Shown in pieces: positions 25,170-34,945 of a stretch of 64,000 nt of DNA (positions are counted from its first letter, which is position 1; every line of letters starts with the position of its first letter). Source of the DNA: Niabella soli DSM 19437 (GTDB lineage: Bacteria; Bacteroidota; Bacteroidia; Chitinophagales; Chitinophagaceae). The stretch lies in contig NZ_CP007035.1 in assembly GCF_000243115.2 (NCBI RefSeq), positions 2,604,001-2,668,000 on the forward strand. The letters are read 5' to 3'. The notes beneath the pieces are model-generated. The model was not told where the DNA came from. It saw only the letters and a program-made list of their open reading frames with translations, and searched no databases. A program made the position numbers and the translations under genes.

Positions 25170-25220
25170 TTGAGCATTACGCGTTATGCGTTACACATTG
25201 AGCCTTTAGCATTTGACATT
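25170..25220. repeat. GCGTTATGCGTTACAC word repeat
   Basis: TGAGCATTACGCGTTATGCG continuing GTTACACATTGAGC has the same words as the 5931-6038 element (GCGTTACGCGTTAAGC). Confidence 0.55.
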
Positions 25221-25238
25221 TTTCTCAAATAAATCCGG

Positions 25239-25271
25239 CCGGGGAAGCACAGTATCTTCCCCGGTTTTTTT
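25239..25271 (+). terminator. Intrinsic terminator upstream of lon
   Basis: CCGGGGAAG (25239-25247) pairs with CTTCCCCGG (25256-25264) around an 8-base loop and is followed by seven T. It ends transcription from the beta-barrel gene. Confidence 0.9.
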
Positions 25272-25404
25272 ATTTTCGCCGGTGAAAATTGACAATCTTG
25301 CACCCATTTACATTGTGGCACCACTATTGTCCTATTCTGTCATTCGAAAATAAATCACTGGCGTTGCCCGCGGGCAGTGTCAGTTTGTCCTGTTATATAC
25401 AATT

Positions 25405-27804
25405 ATGAAATTTGAAATAAACCTGAAGCCGGAAGACGAAATGGATTTCATGCCAATTATTCCGCTGAACGAAAGTGAGGGAGATGAGCACCTGGATGAG
25501 TTGCCGGACGAGATAGCATTATTACCCTTAAGAAATACTGTTTTATTCCCCGGCGTTGTTTTACCCATTACCGTGGGAAGAGATAAAAGCATTCTGGCCG
25601 TAAATGAGGCTTATAAAGGCAATAAATTCATTGGCGTAGTGGCCCAAAAAGACAGCAACCAGGAAAATCCGGAGCCCGCCGATCTGGAGCCGGTAGGGAC
25701 CGTTGCAAAAGTGATCAAATTAATCAAAATGCCGGACGGCGGCACCACCGTTATTATACAAGGCCGCAGCAAATTCGCGATTGAAAGTATTACCACCAGC
25801 GACCCCTATTTCAAGGCAACCATCAAACGCATCGTTGACGCGGAAGCGCCGGTTGATGCAGATTTTGAAGCCCATATCGCCAATATTAAAGACCTGGCCA
25901 CCAATATCATTCAGCAATCGCCCAATATCCCTTCTGAAGCATCGATCATCCTGAAAAATATTGAAAAGCCTTCTTTCCTGATCCATTTTGTAAGCAGTAA
26001 CCTGAATACCACAATGGAGGAAAAACAGCGTTTGCTGGAGATCACGGATATACGGGAGCGCGCCGCCAACCTGATGCAGTTATTGCAAAAGGAACTACAG
26101 TTTGTAGAGCTCAAAAACAAAGTAACCAACAAAACCCGTACGGAGCTGGATAAACAGCAGCGGGAATACTTTTTACAACAACAACTAAAAAGTATTAAAG
26201 AAGAGCTGGGTGGTGATACCAACAGCCAGGAAATAAAGGAAATGCAAAAAAAGGCCGAAACAAAAAAATGGCCGGAAACTGCCAAAGAAGCCTTCAAAAA
26301 AGATATTGAAAAACTGGAGCGGATGCACCCCAGCACGCCGGATTATTCAGTGATCTACAACCATGTGGATTTTTTGCTGGACCTGCCCTGGGAGGAATAT
26401 ACCGAAGATCATTACGATCTGAAAAATGCGAAACAGACACTGGATCACGATCATTACGGCATGGCCAGGATCAAAGAGCGCATCCTGGAATACCTGGCCG
26501 TATTGAAATTAAAGGGAGATATGAAAAGCCCGATACTTTGTTTCCTGGGCCCTCCGGGGATCGGAAAAACTTCATTGGGCAAAAGTATTGCCGGCGCGTT
26601 GGGACGTAAGTATATCCGTTTAAGCCTGGGTGGGCTGCACGATGAAAGTGAGATCCGCGGTCATCGTAAAACTTATATCGGTGCCATGCCCGGCCGCATC
26701 CTGCAATCGCTCAGAAAAGTAAAAAGCAGTAATCCTGTAATTGTGCTGGACGAGATCGATAAAGTAGGCAATGATATGCGTGGCGATCCCAGCAGCGCCC
26801 TGCTGGAAGTATTGGACCCGGAACAAAACAACACTTTTTACGATAATTACCTGGAGCTGGAATATGACCTCAGCAAGGTGCTGTTCATCGCTACGGCCAA
26901 TAATATCCAAACTATACAACCCGCGCTGCGCGACCGTTTGGAGATCATTGACCTGAGCGGATATGCTATTGAAGAAAAAATTGAAATTGCCAAGCGGCAT
27001 TTAATCCCCAAGCAAAAGGAATTGCACGGGCTTGCGAAAAACAATATCCGTTTTTCCGACAAAGTGCTGGCGCAGCTTATCGCCGATTATACCCGCGAAA
27101 GCGGCGTGCGGGAGCTGGATCGTGTGCTGGCAAGCGTGATGCGCAACCAGGCGAAAAAAGTAGCGATGGAAGAACCCTTAAAATCGCCTTTGACCGCCGA
27201 AGCCCTCGAGGAAATATTGGGCAAAGCCAAATACAACAATGATCTGTATAAAACGGTAAACCTGCCGGGCGTGGCCGTGGGTTTGGCCTGGACGTATGTT
27301 GGGGGAGATATTCTTTTTATTGAGTCCAGTCTCAGCGATGGAAAAGGCGAATTACACCTTACCGGCAACCTGGGCAATGTAATGAAGGAAAGCGCCACCA
27401 CTGCATTAACCTACCTGAAATCAAACGCAGAAAAATATAAGATAGATCCTTCTTTATTTCAAAAGAAAAACCTGCACATACATGTTCCCGAAGGCGCTAC
27501 GCCCAAAGACGGGCCCAGCGCGGGTATCACCATGATGACGTCTATAGCCTCGGCTTTATTGGGAAGAAAAGTAAAACCTTACCTGGCTATGACGGGCGAG
27601 ATCACGTTGCGCGGACAGGTATTGCCGGTGGGCGGTATCAAAGAAAAAATTCTTGCCGCAAAAAGAGCCGGCTTAAAAGAAATTATTGTTTGCGCTCAAA
27701 ACAGCAAGGATGTTTCCGAAGTGGAAGCCGGTTTTATTAAAGGACTTAAATTCCATTACGTAAACAAAATGGAAGAGGTGCTGCAAATCGCCCTGGGGCT
27801 TTAG
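25405..27804 (+). CDS. lon: ATP-dependent protease La (Lon)
   Basis: Lon is the cytoplasmic AAA+ protease that degrades misfolded and regulatory proteins. The 799-aa protein has an N-terminal LON substrate domain (about 37-230), a coiled-coil region, the AAA+ module with Walker [10 protein letters not shown] and Walker [10 protein letters not shown], and the C-terminal protease domain with Ser705 (in [10 protein letters not shown]) and Lys748 (in GGIKEKI) as the catalytic dyad, spaced 43 residues as in E. coli. The N-terminus carries an acidic extension, common in Bacteroidota. The gene is monocistronic with its own terminator. Confidence 0.98.
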   Translation: MKFEINLKPEDEMDFMPIIPLNESEGDEHLDELPDEIALLPLRNTVLFPGVVLPITVGRDKSILAVNEAYKGNKFIGVVAQKDSNQENPEPADLEPVGTVAKVIKLIKMPDGGTTVIIQGRSKFAIESITTSDPYFKATIKRIVDAEAPVDADFEAHIANIKDLATNIIQQSPNIPSEASIILKNIEKPSFLIHFVSSNLNTTMEEKQRLLEITDIRERAANLMQLLQKELQFVELKNKVTNKTRTELDKQQREYFLQQQLKSIKEELGGDTNSQEIKEMQKKAETKKWPETAKEAFKKDIEKLERMHPSTPDYSVIYNHVDFLLDLPWEEYTEDHYDLKNAKQTLDHDHYGMARIKERILEYLAVLKLKGDMKSPILCFLGPPGIGKTSLGKSIAGALGRKYIRLSLGGLHDESEIRGHRKTYIGAMPGRILQSLRKVKSSNPVIVLDEIDKVGNDMRGDPSSALLEVLDPEQNNTFYDNYLELEYDLSKVLFIATANNIQTIQPALRDRLEIIDLSGYAIEEKIEIAKRHLIPKQKELHGLAKNNIRFSDKVLAQLIADYTRESGVRELDRVLASVMRNQAKKVAMEEPLKSPLTAEALEEILGKAKYNNDLYKTVNLPGVAVGLAWTYVGGDILFIESSLSDGKGELHLTGNLGNVMKESATTALTYLKSNAEKYKIDPSLFQKKNLHIHVPEGATPKDGPSAGITMMTSIASALLGRKVKPYLAMTGEITLRGQVLPVGGIKEKILAAKRAGLKEIIVCAQNSKDVSEVEAGFIKGLKFHYVNKMEEVLQIALGL

Positions 27805-27828
27805 CCTGGGTGCTTAAGCGCTGCAGCA

Positions 27829-27860
27829 AACGTATCATCATTCCGATGATACGTTTTTTT
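27829..27860 (+). terminator. Intrinsic terminator of lon
   Basis: An 11-bp perfect stem AACGTATCATC/GATGATACGTT with loop ATTCC is followed by a T-run, 25 bases after the lon stop. Confidence 0.93.
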
Positions 27861-27909
27861 ATTGATGAAACACCAGCACAAGCCTACCGTGCTCTATTTC
27901 CAGGTGTGC

Positions 27910-27917
27910 TATATTTG
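27910..27917 (+). promoter_or_regulatory. -7 box TATATTTG for the Crp/Fnr-like gene
   Basis: TATATTTG matches TAnnTTTG exactly, 36 bases before the ATG and just after the lon terminator. The -33 region has only a weak TTTC. Confidence 0.5.
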
Positions 27918-27953
27918 TTGCAGCATTGAACATTGGTTTTGTAAAAACAACTA

Positions 27954-28535
27954 ATGAATAAGGATAGTTTAATTCAGTTCATACAACAGGTATTGCCAAT
28001 GAGCCCGGTAAAAGTGGAGCAGTTGGTGGAAAATTTCAGGCCTATGCAAATTGAAAGAAACGGGCATATTCTGAAAGCGGGCAAAGTTTGCAATACCTCT
28101 CATTTCATTGAAAAGGGTATTATCCGATCTTACACTTATGACTTTGAGGGTAATGAAGTAACAACTGCATTTTATTTGAAAAACGATTTTGCGAGCGACC
28201 AGCTTTCCTTTTTTAAAAGAAGTCCGGCAAAAGAATACCTTCAGGCAATTACCGATTGTGAAACCTGGTATATTACTTATGAAAATATGCAGGCAGCCTT
28301 TCATGCCCTCCCTGAATTTCGTGAATTTGGACGATTGAATATTATTAGCTACTACGGTGATTTAAAGAACAGAATGTTGTCGATGTTGCAGGAAACGGCA
28401 GAGCAGCGCTACAGCAATTTGCTCCATTCGAGTCCGGAGCTCTTTCAAAACGTCCCTTTAAAATATATTGCCTCCTACTTGGGCATCACAGACACTTCGT
28501 TAAGCAGAATAAGAAAAGAATTTGCAAAGAAATAG
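27954..28535 (+). CDS. Crp/Fnr family transcriptional regulator
   Basis: The protein (193 aa) has a cyclic-nucleotide-binding beta-roll at about 25-115 (GHILKAGKVCNTSHFIEKG … ITDCETWYITYENM) and a C-terminal helix-turn-helix at about 165-190 (LKYIASYLGITDTSLSRIRKE). This short form with a divergent HTH is very common in Bacteroidota. The ligand is probably not cAMP, as the Arg and Ser contacts of the phosphate cassette are not obvious. It precedes a membrane protein gene by 84 bases and may control it. Confidence 0.9.
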   Translation: MNKDSLIQFIQQVLPMSPVKVEQLVENFRPMQIERNGHILKAGKVCNTSHFIEKGIIRSYTYDFEGNEVTTAFYLKNDFASDQLSFFKRSPAKEYLQAITDCETWYITYENMQAAFHALPEFREFGRLNIISYYGDLKNRMLSMLQETAEQRYSNLLHSSPELFQNVPLKYIASYLGITDTSLSRIRKEFAKK

Positions 28536-28619
28536 TCCGCTGCTGATTTCTTGCCATTTGCTAAGTGCAAATGCTGTCATTTGAGCGTCCTTTGTTTTTT
28601 TATTAAAACAACCTATCAA

Positions 28620-29348
28620 ATGACAAATCATGTATCAGACATGCCTTCCTGGGGCATCGTATTATTAATTGTAAGTTTTCTTTATTCCATTGTGTTTATC
28701 ACCAAACCGGTAAGGCGGGCTGCGCTGCACGCAGGTATGACGCAGCAGCGGGCGGGAACTATTCAGGCGGGCATATTTGTCTTCTACCTGGTGTACCTGG
28801 CTTACGTTTCAGTGCTTTCGTTAAAAGGTATATTTGACGTTAATTCCATGCCTCCTAAAGTTATGATCTGGGCCGGTATGCCGTTAATGATTATCTTATT
28901 CGGGTTTATCGGAAATACCCCGTTATTTAAGCAATTACTCGGGGCAATTACATTAGAATCGCTGATCGCCGTTCATTTGTTCCGGCTCCTTGGTGTATTT
29001 TTTATTATACTTTATTGCTATCATCTTCTTCCTGCGGAATTTGCTTTCTCTGCCGGTCTGGGAGACATCATTACTGCAGTGCTGGCATTGCCGGTAGCAA
29101 GGATGGTTTCCAACGGTAAGTCATGGAAGTGGGCCGTTTATGCCTGGAGTATTTTTGGCATACTGGATATTATTGACCTGATGGTGATTGCAGCTATTAC
29201 CGGCGCAAATGGAAATCTCCGGGAAATGACGGTATTTCCGTTTGTGTGGTTTCCTGCTTTTGCCCCGGCAACTATTTTATTTTTACACACTGCAGTTTTC
29301 AGGAAACTACATCAATTGAAAAAACAACAACAGGTTGATAAGGGCTAA
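28620..29348 (+). CDS. Polytopic membrane protein of unknown function
   Basis: This 242-aa protein has about seven hydrophobic segments spread along its length, with the start at ATG 28620 (MTNHVSDMPSW) directly after an AT-rich leader. I do not recognise the family. A long helix pattern with HLFRLLGVFFIILY and GLGDIITAVLALPVARM is conserved-looking. The C-terminus is lysine/glutamine-rich and cytoplasmic. It lies after the Crp/Fnr-like gene on the same strand and is plausibly its target. Confidence 0.75.
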   Translation: MTNHVSDMPSWGIVLLIVSFLYSIVFITKPVRRAALHAGMTQQRAGTIQAGIFVFYLVYLAYVSVLSLKGIFDVNSMPPKVMIWAGMPLMIILFGFIGNTPLFKQLLGAITLESLIAVHLFRLLGVFFIILYCYHLLPAEFAFSAGLGDIITAVLALPVARMVSNGKSWKWAVYAWSIFGILDIIDLMVIAAITGANGNLREMTVFPFVWFPAFAPATILFLHTAVFRKLHQLKKQQQVDKG

Positions 29349-29423
29349 AAACTGGTCATTTTGGGTTTCGTTTCGCCCAATATTAAAATTTAATTTATGG
29401 CCCATAAAAAGGGTAAGACAGTA

Positions 29424-30071
29424 TCAGGCGTTTTTAAGCTTATGTATGGCGGCAACCGGGTCTTTCGCGCCAAACACGGTACTCCCCGCCACTAATGCAT
29501 CGGCTCCGGCGGCTACAATCTCAGCGGCGTTTTCCAGTGTAACGCCCCCATCAATATTGATGAGCGCATGCGCGTCTTTTTCCACGATCAATTGTTTAAT
29601 CTCTTTTATTTTATCGATCGTATGTGGAATAAAGCGCTGCCCGCCAAACCCCGGATTTACGCTCATCACTAAAACAATATCCACGTCGCGGATAATATCA
29701 CTCAGTAACCATGCCGGGCTATGCGGATTAATAGCTACACCGGCTTTTAAACCCATTGCTTTTATCTGTTGAATATCCTGGTGCAGCCGTGGGCAGGTCT
29801 CAATATGAATATTAATATGGTCGGCCCCCGTTTTTTTAAATTGTTCAAAATACCGCGAAGGTTCTTCAATCATCAGGTGCACATCGCAAACCTTAGTGGT
29901 TACTTTTTTTACAAACTCAATCACCATCGGCCCAAAGCTGATATTGGGTACGAACTGGCCATCCATCACGTCCAGGTGCAGCCATTCCGCTTCGCTGCTG
30001 TTGACCATTTCCACTGCTTCCTGTAACTTAAGAAAATTTGCCGCCAGCAGTGAGGGTGCAATAATCGCCAT
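29424..30071 (-). CDS. rpe: Ribulose-phosphate 3-epimerase
   Basis: Rpe interconverts ribulose 5-phosphate and xylulose 5-phosphate in the pentose phosphate pathway. The 215-aa TIM barrel shows the metal-binding motifs HLDVMDGQFVPN (His32 and Asp34) and DVHLMIEEP, the SVNPGFGGQRFIP loop and NIDGGVTLENA near the C-terminus. It is cytoplasmic. Length is normal. It is 43 bases from the 3' end of the DUF5686 gene on the same strand and could be read from it as well as from its own promoter. Confidence 0.96.
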   Translation of the reverse strand: MAIIAPSLLAANFLKLQEAVEMVNSSEAEWLHLDVMDGQFVPNISFGPMVIEFVKKVTTKVCDVHLMIEEPSRYFEQFKKTGADHINIHIETCPRLHQDIQQIKAMGLKAGVAINPHSPAWLLSDIIRDVDIVLVMSVNPGFGGQRFIPHTIDKIKEIKQLIVEKDAHALINIDGGVTLENAAEIVAAGADALVAGSTVFGAKDPVAAIHKLKNA

Positions 30072-30114
30072 AAAAAATATTTTGCCGCAAAATACGATTA
30101 TTTTCTACAGCAAA

Positions 30115-32586
30115 TCAGCGCCAGCGGTTATTGAAAAGATCCCAGGTAGTAAGCCCCACCTTAAACTGAACCGGATGCCTGAACTGGTTGGATAGAGAAC
30201 CAACCGTATAAATCCCCAGCTTTACTTTCCCAATATTCAGCAGCGGCACTTTTATAACACGTTCTATACCCGCGTAGGCTTCTCCGTACCGCAGGTTTTT
30301 CTCCGGCGCCACCAGGAATCCGCCGCCGATCACTTCCCGCAAACCGATCTTTTTTAATAAAGGAATCTTATTCAGAATAGCCCCGTTAAACTCATGCAGG
30401 TAATGCGCTTCGTAAAAGCGCTTAAAAACCGGGAACGTTGAATCCAGCGACTGGAAGGCATTTGAAGGGTTCATGAACAGTATGGGGTCGCCCCGGCGTT
30501 GGTATTTATAGTCCACCACACTCAACTCTTTTGCATTCAGAAAAGAGCCCGTTTTAATGGTATACGAAGAAACGCCCGCCAGGCCCAGCTTCAGCGTTTG
30601 ATCGAACCCAAATTCGAGGTAATCAAAGTGCACTTTACTGTTGAACAGACCGGGAACCCCCTTACGCCAGTTTATAAATGCGGTGGGCCACTTTGAATTC
30701 AGGATGATCTTTTCATTTGGCTCCCGGATATAGGGCTGAAACGGAGTGTATCGCAGCGAAAGATCGCTGTAAAAAGCATTATAAGGATCAAAGTTTTTGA
30801 CCTTATTATCCCCTTCTCCCACATCTTTGGAAAGACTGTCGATAAAGCTGTAGGTTTTATACCCTGCAAGGCTTCTTCGTAAAGATATTCCCATTTTCGC
30901 ATTCAGGTGCAGCCCGTTCACCAGTTCCCTTCCCCAGCCTATATTGATCGAATTATCCAGGTAATAATTAACTCTTTTCAATTGATTGATCCATGCATCG
31001 CCTTCAAAAAAACTGGCAAAATCGCGTACCAGTGAAACGGTATAATTTGCCTGCGTAAAAGGATTGTATTTGTGGCTCAGTTGCAAACGTCCGTTTACAT
31101 CCTTATTCAGGAAGCCATAGTTGACATCACCATAAATATTCCATGTTTTTCGTGTAACCGGATCCACCTTATTATAGCGTACGGGCAGCATCAACCGCAG
31201 GCCACCAACTGCAAAAGGGTTGATCATCATACTAAGTGCGGGGAAGCTAACTATTGTTCCTTTCTCATGATCACTTAATGGCTGCCCTTTATAGAGGAGC
31301 TTTCCCAGGGTGACCTTATTCAATGCCCTGTCAACGGAATCCAGGTAGGCCTTGCTATGGGTAACCGTATAAATACTGTCCCTGTATTTTATAAACTCCA
31401 GCTCCTTTGAGGTCAGGGGCTCCGTTCTTGCCTGCTTCCAGAAATTACTGTCGCGCCGGTAAGCTTCAACAGTGGCTGCACTGAGCTCCGTCCCGAAATA
31501 ATTCCTTTCAAATTTTTTTCGCAACTGGTAATCTTTATAAGCAACCGTTGTAGTGCCGGATATGGTTCCCTTGTTGCGTTTTGAATAATAAGTAAATGTT
31601 TCCCGCTGCAACATCCAGGCGCTATCAGTAAAGCCATAACGTTGATCAACCTCAAAATAATCATAGTCCGCCAGGTGATACTTTGGCAATGTAAAATGCG
31701 CTTCATGAATAACCCATAAACTGTCATCGATCACAATTTTACCGGAAATAGTAGCATTGCTGAGTTTGCCGGGTATAACGGCTATTGTATATTTGCGGTG
31801 ATTCCCATAGGCCTCTGTTTTTAAGGTTTTAAACCGATACGCGATCATCCCGCTGTAGCTTACCGGCGACAGAAAAGGTGTTACCGCAACCGATGGCACT
31901 TTCATAAGGTTATCATACAGGTTAAATGTACCATCCGTTATGGTCAGCCGAAACAACCGCCCCACATTCCCACGCTTTGCCACGCCCAATCGCTCTTCTT
32001 TGAAACGATTCATAGATTCATAGTCCAGCTTTACCGAAAGCTCGGCCATGGCCATTTGCTTCAGCAATGGATCGATAGTATTACGCACCGTATCCTTGTC
32101 TGGTTTATTTTTCTTTGCCCGCTGTCGCAACGAATCTATCTGTACCGCTTTAATGTAAAGCATCACCGAATAAGCGCCATGCGCCGCCTCAATAGCGTCT
32201 TTCCGGCGGATCACCTCCCGGATATAATCTGCGGCATGGTCTTTAAATCGTGAAGACACCGTTACATCATCCAGCAACTTTACGGCGTCTGTTAAAATAA
32301 TATGCCGTTGTACATTGTCTTTATCCACTACAATTTTTACCACCTGGGCCTGGTAGCCCAGCATGGTTACCACCAGTTCATAAATCCCCTTAGGCAAGGA
32401 AAGCGCATAACTTCCATCCTCTTTTGTAAACTGTCCTGTTGGTTGCCCCTTTAACCGTACTGTGGCAAAAGCTACAGGCTGCAGTTTTGCGTCCAGTACC
32501 TTACCGGACACCATATATTCCTGTGCACACAATGAAAATCCTCCGGTATTTATAATTATCAGCAGTGGAAATAGCAGGTTTCTCAT
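30115..32586 (-). CDS. DUF5686 outer-membrane protein with carboxypeptidase-regulatory-like domain
   Basis: The 823-aa protein has a signal peptide (cut after SLCAQ), an N-terminal CarboxypepD_reg-like beta-sandwich (about 25-105, VSGKVLDAKLQPVAFATVRLKG) and then the large DUF5686 region ending in transmembrane beta-strands with FKVGLTTWDLFNNRWR at the C-terminus. This layout is typical of large Bacteroidota outer-membrane proteins of unknown function; it lacks a plug domain, so it is not a TonB-dependent receptor. The start is ATG 32586 after a weakly coding upstream frame. Confidence 0.88.
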   Translation of the reverse strand: MRNLLFPLLIIINTGGFSLCAQEYMVSGKVLDAKLQPVAFATVRLKGQPTGQFTKEDGSYALSLPKGIYELVVTMLGYQAQVVKIVVDKDNVQRHIILTDAVKLLDDVTVSSRFKDHAADYIREVIRRKDAIEAAHGAYSVMLYIKAVQIDSLRQRAKKNKPDKDTVRNTIDPLLKQMAMAELSVKLDYESMNRFKEERLGVAKRGNVGRLFRLTITDGTFNLYDNLMKVPSVAVTPFLSPVSYSGMIAYRFKTLKTEAYGNHRKYTIAVIPGKLSNATISGKIVIDDSLWVIHEAHFTLPKYHLADYDYFEVDQRYGFTDSAWMLQRETFTYYSKRNKGTISGTTTVAYKDYQLRKKFERNYFGTELSAATVEAYRRDSNFWKQARTEPLTSKELEFIKYRDSIYTVTHSKAYLDSVDRALNKVTLGKLLYKGQPLSDHEKGTIVSFPALSMMINPFAVGGLRLMLPVRYNKVDPVTRKTWNIYGDVNYGFLNKDVNGRLQLSHKYNPFTQANYTVSLVRDFASFFEGDAWINQLKRVNYYLDNSINIGWGRELVNGLHLNAKMGISLRRSLAGYKTYSFIDSLSKDVGEGDNKVKNFDPYNAFYSDLSLRYTPFQPYIREPNEKIILNSKWPTAFINWRKGVPGLFNSKVHFDYLEFGFDQTLKLGLAGVSSYTIKTGSFLNAKELSVVDYKYQRRGDPILFMNPSNAFQSLDSTFPVFKRFYEAHYLHEFNGAILNKIPLLKKIGLREVIGGGFLVAPEKNLRYGEAYAGIERVIKVPLLNIGKVKLGIYTVGSLSNQFRHPVQFKVGLTTWDLFNNRWR

Positions 32587-32790
32587 AAACTTTTTTATAC
32601 AGCGTAAATGCAAAAATGCCTTTTACCCTTATTAAAAAAATCTTAAAATATCCTATTAAAAAAGCTTTAACAAAATGCACATATTGTTAATAAAATAATT
32701 TCGTGTTTTTGACAGGTGTTCTATAAATTTGAGAAGAGCTTAAAGCGGATGGCCACTAAATCTTATTTTTTTAATTAAAACGAGAAAGCT

Positions 32791-33792
32791 TTGACAGAAA
32801 CAATTATTAACCTGGAAACCGTAAACCCCATCGACTTTTTCGGGGTCAACAACAACAAACTGGACCTACTAAAGAAAAAATTTCCGCTACTTAAAATTTT
32901 GTCGAGAGGCACTCAATTAAAACTGAGCGGCGCGCCCGAGCAAATTGCAGAAGCAACAGAAAAAATAAATCTCCTTGTTTCTTATATTGAGCGGAATGGT
33001 CCGTTGAGTGAAAATTATTTTGACCAAATACTGGGTGGAGACGATGCAGAGACCATCGACCATTTCCAGGAGCGGAACCCTAATGAAGTTTTAGTATTCG
33101 GCCCCAACGGGAAATCAGTAAGGGCACGCACCGCCAATCAAAAGCGGCTGGTTCAGGAAGCGGAGAAAAATGATATTCTTTTTGCCATCGGGCCAGCGGG
33201 CACCGGTAAAACCTATACCGCGGTAGCCCTGGCAGTACGGGCATTAAAGAATAAACAGGTAAAAAAGATCATCCTTACCCGCCCTGCGGTGGAAGCGGGC
33301 GAAAGCCTGGGTTTTTTGCCCGGCGATTTAAAGGAAAAAATTGACCCTTACCTGCGACCCTTGTATGATGCGCTGGATGATATGATCCCGGCAGACAAAC
33401 TGGGTTATTATATGACAACGCGCACCATCGAGATTGCTCCTTTGGCCTATATGCGGGGACGGACCTTAGATAATGCCTTTATTATCCTGGATGAGGCACA
33501 GAACGCTACCGATCTGCAGCTCAAAATGTTTTTAACGCGTATCGGCGCTAATGCTAAAGCGATTATTACGGGGGATATGACGCAGGTAGACCTGCCGCGT
33601 AACCAAACCAGCGGCTTACAGACCGCCGTGCGTATCTTACAGAACATTCCCGGCATCAGTCATATTGAGCTGGATGAGGAAGACGTGGTACGGCACCGGC
33701 TGGTGAAAGCAATCATAAAAGCATATCATAAAGAACACGAACAGGGCCAGGAACGCCGGGATCAAAAAGAATTTACAAAGAGCCACAGGTAA
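32791..33792 (+). CDS. phoH: PhoH-like ATPase, TTG start
   Basis: PhoH-like proteins are P-loop ATPases, probably RNA helicase-like, often linked to RNA metabolism and ybeY. The 333-aa protein has an N-terminal KH-like region (about 30-70, KFPLLKILSRGTQLKLSG), Walker A GPAGTGKT (134-141) and Walker B AFIILDEAQN with GDMTQVDLP further on. The start codon is TTG at 32791: the nearest upstream ATG (32748) is out of frame and stops after nine codons, and there is no in-frame ATG before the conserved domain. A good terminator follows. Confidence 0.93.
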   Translation: MTETIINLETVNPIDFFGVNNNKLDLLKKKFPLLKILSRGTQLKLSGAPEQIAEATEKINLLVSYIERNGPLSENYFDQILGGDDAETIDHFQERNPNEVLVFGPNGKSVRARTANQKRLVQEAEKNDILFAIGPAGTGKTYTAVALAVRALKNKQVKKIILTRPAVEAGESLGFLPGDLKEKIDPYLRPLYDALDDMIPADKLGYYMTTRTIEIAPLAYMRGRTLDNAFIILDEAQNATDLQLKMFLTRIGANAKAIITGDMTQVDLPRNQTSGLQTAVRILQNIPGISHIELDEEDVVRHRLVKAIIKAYHKEHEQGQERRDQKEFTKSHR

Positions 33793-33809
33793 AACTACCA
33801 TTTTACCTT

Positions 33810-33839
33810 AAAAGGGAGGTCCGCGGACCCCCTTTTTTA
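33810..33839 (+). terminator. Intrinsic terminator of phoH
   Basis: AAAAGGGAGGTCCGCGGACC and CCCTTTTTT form a stem built on the palindrome GGTCCGCGGACC, one mismatch, then GGG/CCT and an A/T-run. It lies 18 bases after the stop. Confidence 0.88.
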
Positions 33840-33888
33840 TTTTTAAGACCGCTGCATTTCCCCAGCTAAAGTTCTTTATCTTGCAGGA

Positions 33889-34320
33889 ATGAAAAGGATT
33901 TATTTATACGCTTTGTTCCTGTTGTTTTCAGCAGCCTCCTGCGGACCCCGCAACAGCGACAAAGAAAGCACCAGTGATTCCGATATTGATGCTGCACGTA
34001 ATTTTATACAGGCCGCATTAAAAGGCAATTTCAATGATGCGAAAAAATTCATGCTGAATGATACGGAAAATGTGGAAAAGCTGGATGCCGCATCCCGCAT
34101 ACAGCGCACGCCTGACGAAAAACAAGGGCTCTGGGATGCCAGTATAAATATTCATGAACGCAAACTGCTCAACGACTCTACCAGCATTATCGTTTATTCA
34201 AATTCCTATTATAAAAACAACAGGGATACTTTAAAAGTTATAAAACACGACGGCAACTGGCTGGTAGATTTTAAATATCTTTTTAAACATGACGACCCCG
34301 TAGCTGCCCCCGCCAAATAG
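33889..34320 (+). CDS. Small lipoprotein, DUF4878/NTF2-like
   Basis: The 143-aa protein has a lipoprotein signal (hydrophobic 5-15, lipobox SAASC, Cys18), a Ser/Asp-rich linker and a compact domain from about 34 resembling the NTF2-like DUF4878 fold: a helix pair DAARNFIQAALKGNFNDAKKFM and strands SIIVYSNSYYKNNRDTLKVIK, ending in GNWLVDFK. The family is common in Bacteroidota with no assigned role. A TATCTTGC box ends four bases before the ATG. It sits on the inner face of the outer membrane or on the inner membrane. Confidence 0.8.
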   Translation: MKRIYLYALFLLFSAASCGPRNSDKESTSDSDIDAARNFIQAALKGNFNDAKKFMLNDTENVEKLDAASRIQRTPDEKQGLWDASINIHERKLLNDSTSIIVYSNSYYKNNRDTLKVIKHDGNWLVDFKYLFKHDDPVAAPAK

Positions 34321-34380
34321 ATTGCGAACTTGCTACTTTTTGATACAACCTAACACAGTTCTGAATTAAAACAAAAACAA

Positions 34381-34932
34381 ATGGCTACTATTACCCACCC
34401 CTGGCATGGCGTTAGCTATGGAGCCGGAGCACCTGAAGTGGTGAACACAATCATCGAGATCCCTGAAGGTTCACGCGCAAAATATGAAATTGACAAAGAA
34501 ACGGGCTTGCTAAAACTGGACCGCGTTATTTATTCATCGTTCCATTACCCGGTCAACTATGGCTTTATTCCGCAAACACTGGGGCAGGACCATGACCCAT
34601 TGGATATATTGGTACTTTGTTCCCAAACCATCCGCTCGTTTTGCCTGGTAAGGGCAAAGGTAATTGGCAACATGCAGATGATTGACAGTGGTGAGCGCGA
34701 TGATAAAATTATTGCAGTTGCCATTGATGATCCTTCGGTAAATCACTATGAAAATATTGACGAGCTGCCGCATCATTTTCTACTGGAAATGCGCAATTTC
34801 TTTGAACAATATAAAGTACTGGAAAGTAAAAAAGTGGAAATAGATACTTTCCAGGATAAAGAAACCGCCCTTTCAATTATTTCGGAGGCCATTCAATATT
34901 ATAAAGAAAAATTGAGCACCCTGGTCAAATAG
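34381..34932 (+). CDS. ppa: Inorganic pyrophosphatase (family I)
   Basis: Ppa hydrolyses diphosphate released by biosynthesis and so drives those reactions. The 183-aa protein has the family I features: KYEIDKETG near 34, the FHYPVNYGFIPQT strand (54-66) and the signature D-x-D-P-x-D at 70-75 (DHDPLD), followed by the second acidic site SGERDDKIIAVAIDD. The enzyme is cytoplasmic and magnesium-dependent. It lies 60 bases after the lipoprotein gene and 13 bases before the next gene on the same strand. Confidence 0.96.
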   Translation: MATITHPWHGVSYGAGAPEVVNTIIEIPEGSRAKYEIDKETGLLKLDRVIYSSFHYPVNYGFIPQTLGQDHDPLDILVLCSQTIRSFCLVRAKVIGNMQMIDSGERDDKIIAVAIDDPSVNHYENIDELPHHFLLEMRNFFEQYKVLESKKVEIDTFQDKETALSIISEAIQYYKEKLSTLVK

Positions 34933-34945
34933 TCTCGTCATTGTA

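Larger units (their letters stand above)
25021..25404. other. Intergenic region before lon
   Basis: It holds word-like repeat sequence (25170-25220), a strong terminator (25239-25271) and about 130 bases of lon upstream region. I see no good -7 box or heat-shock-type element for lon and no gene. Confidence 0.5.
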
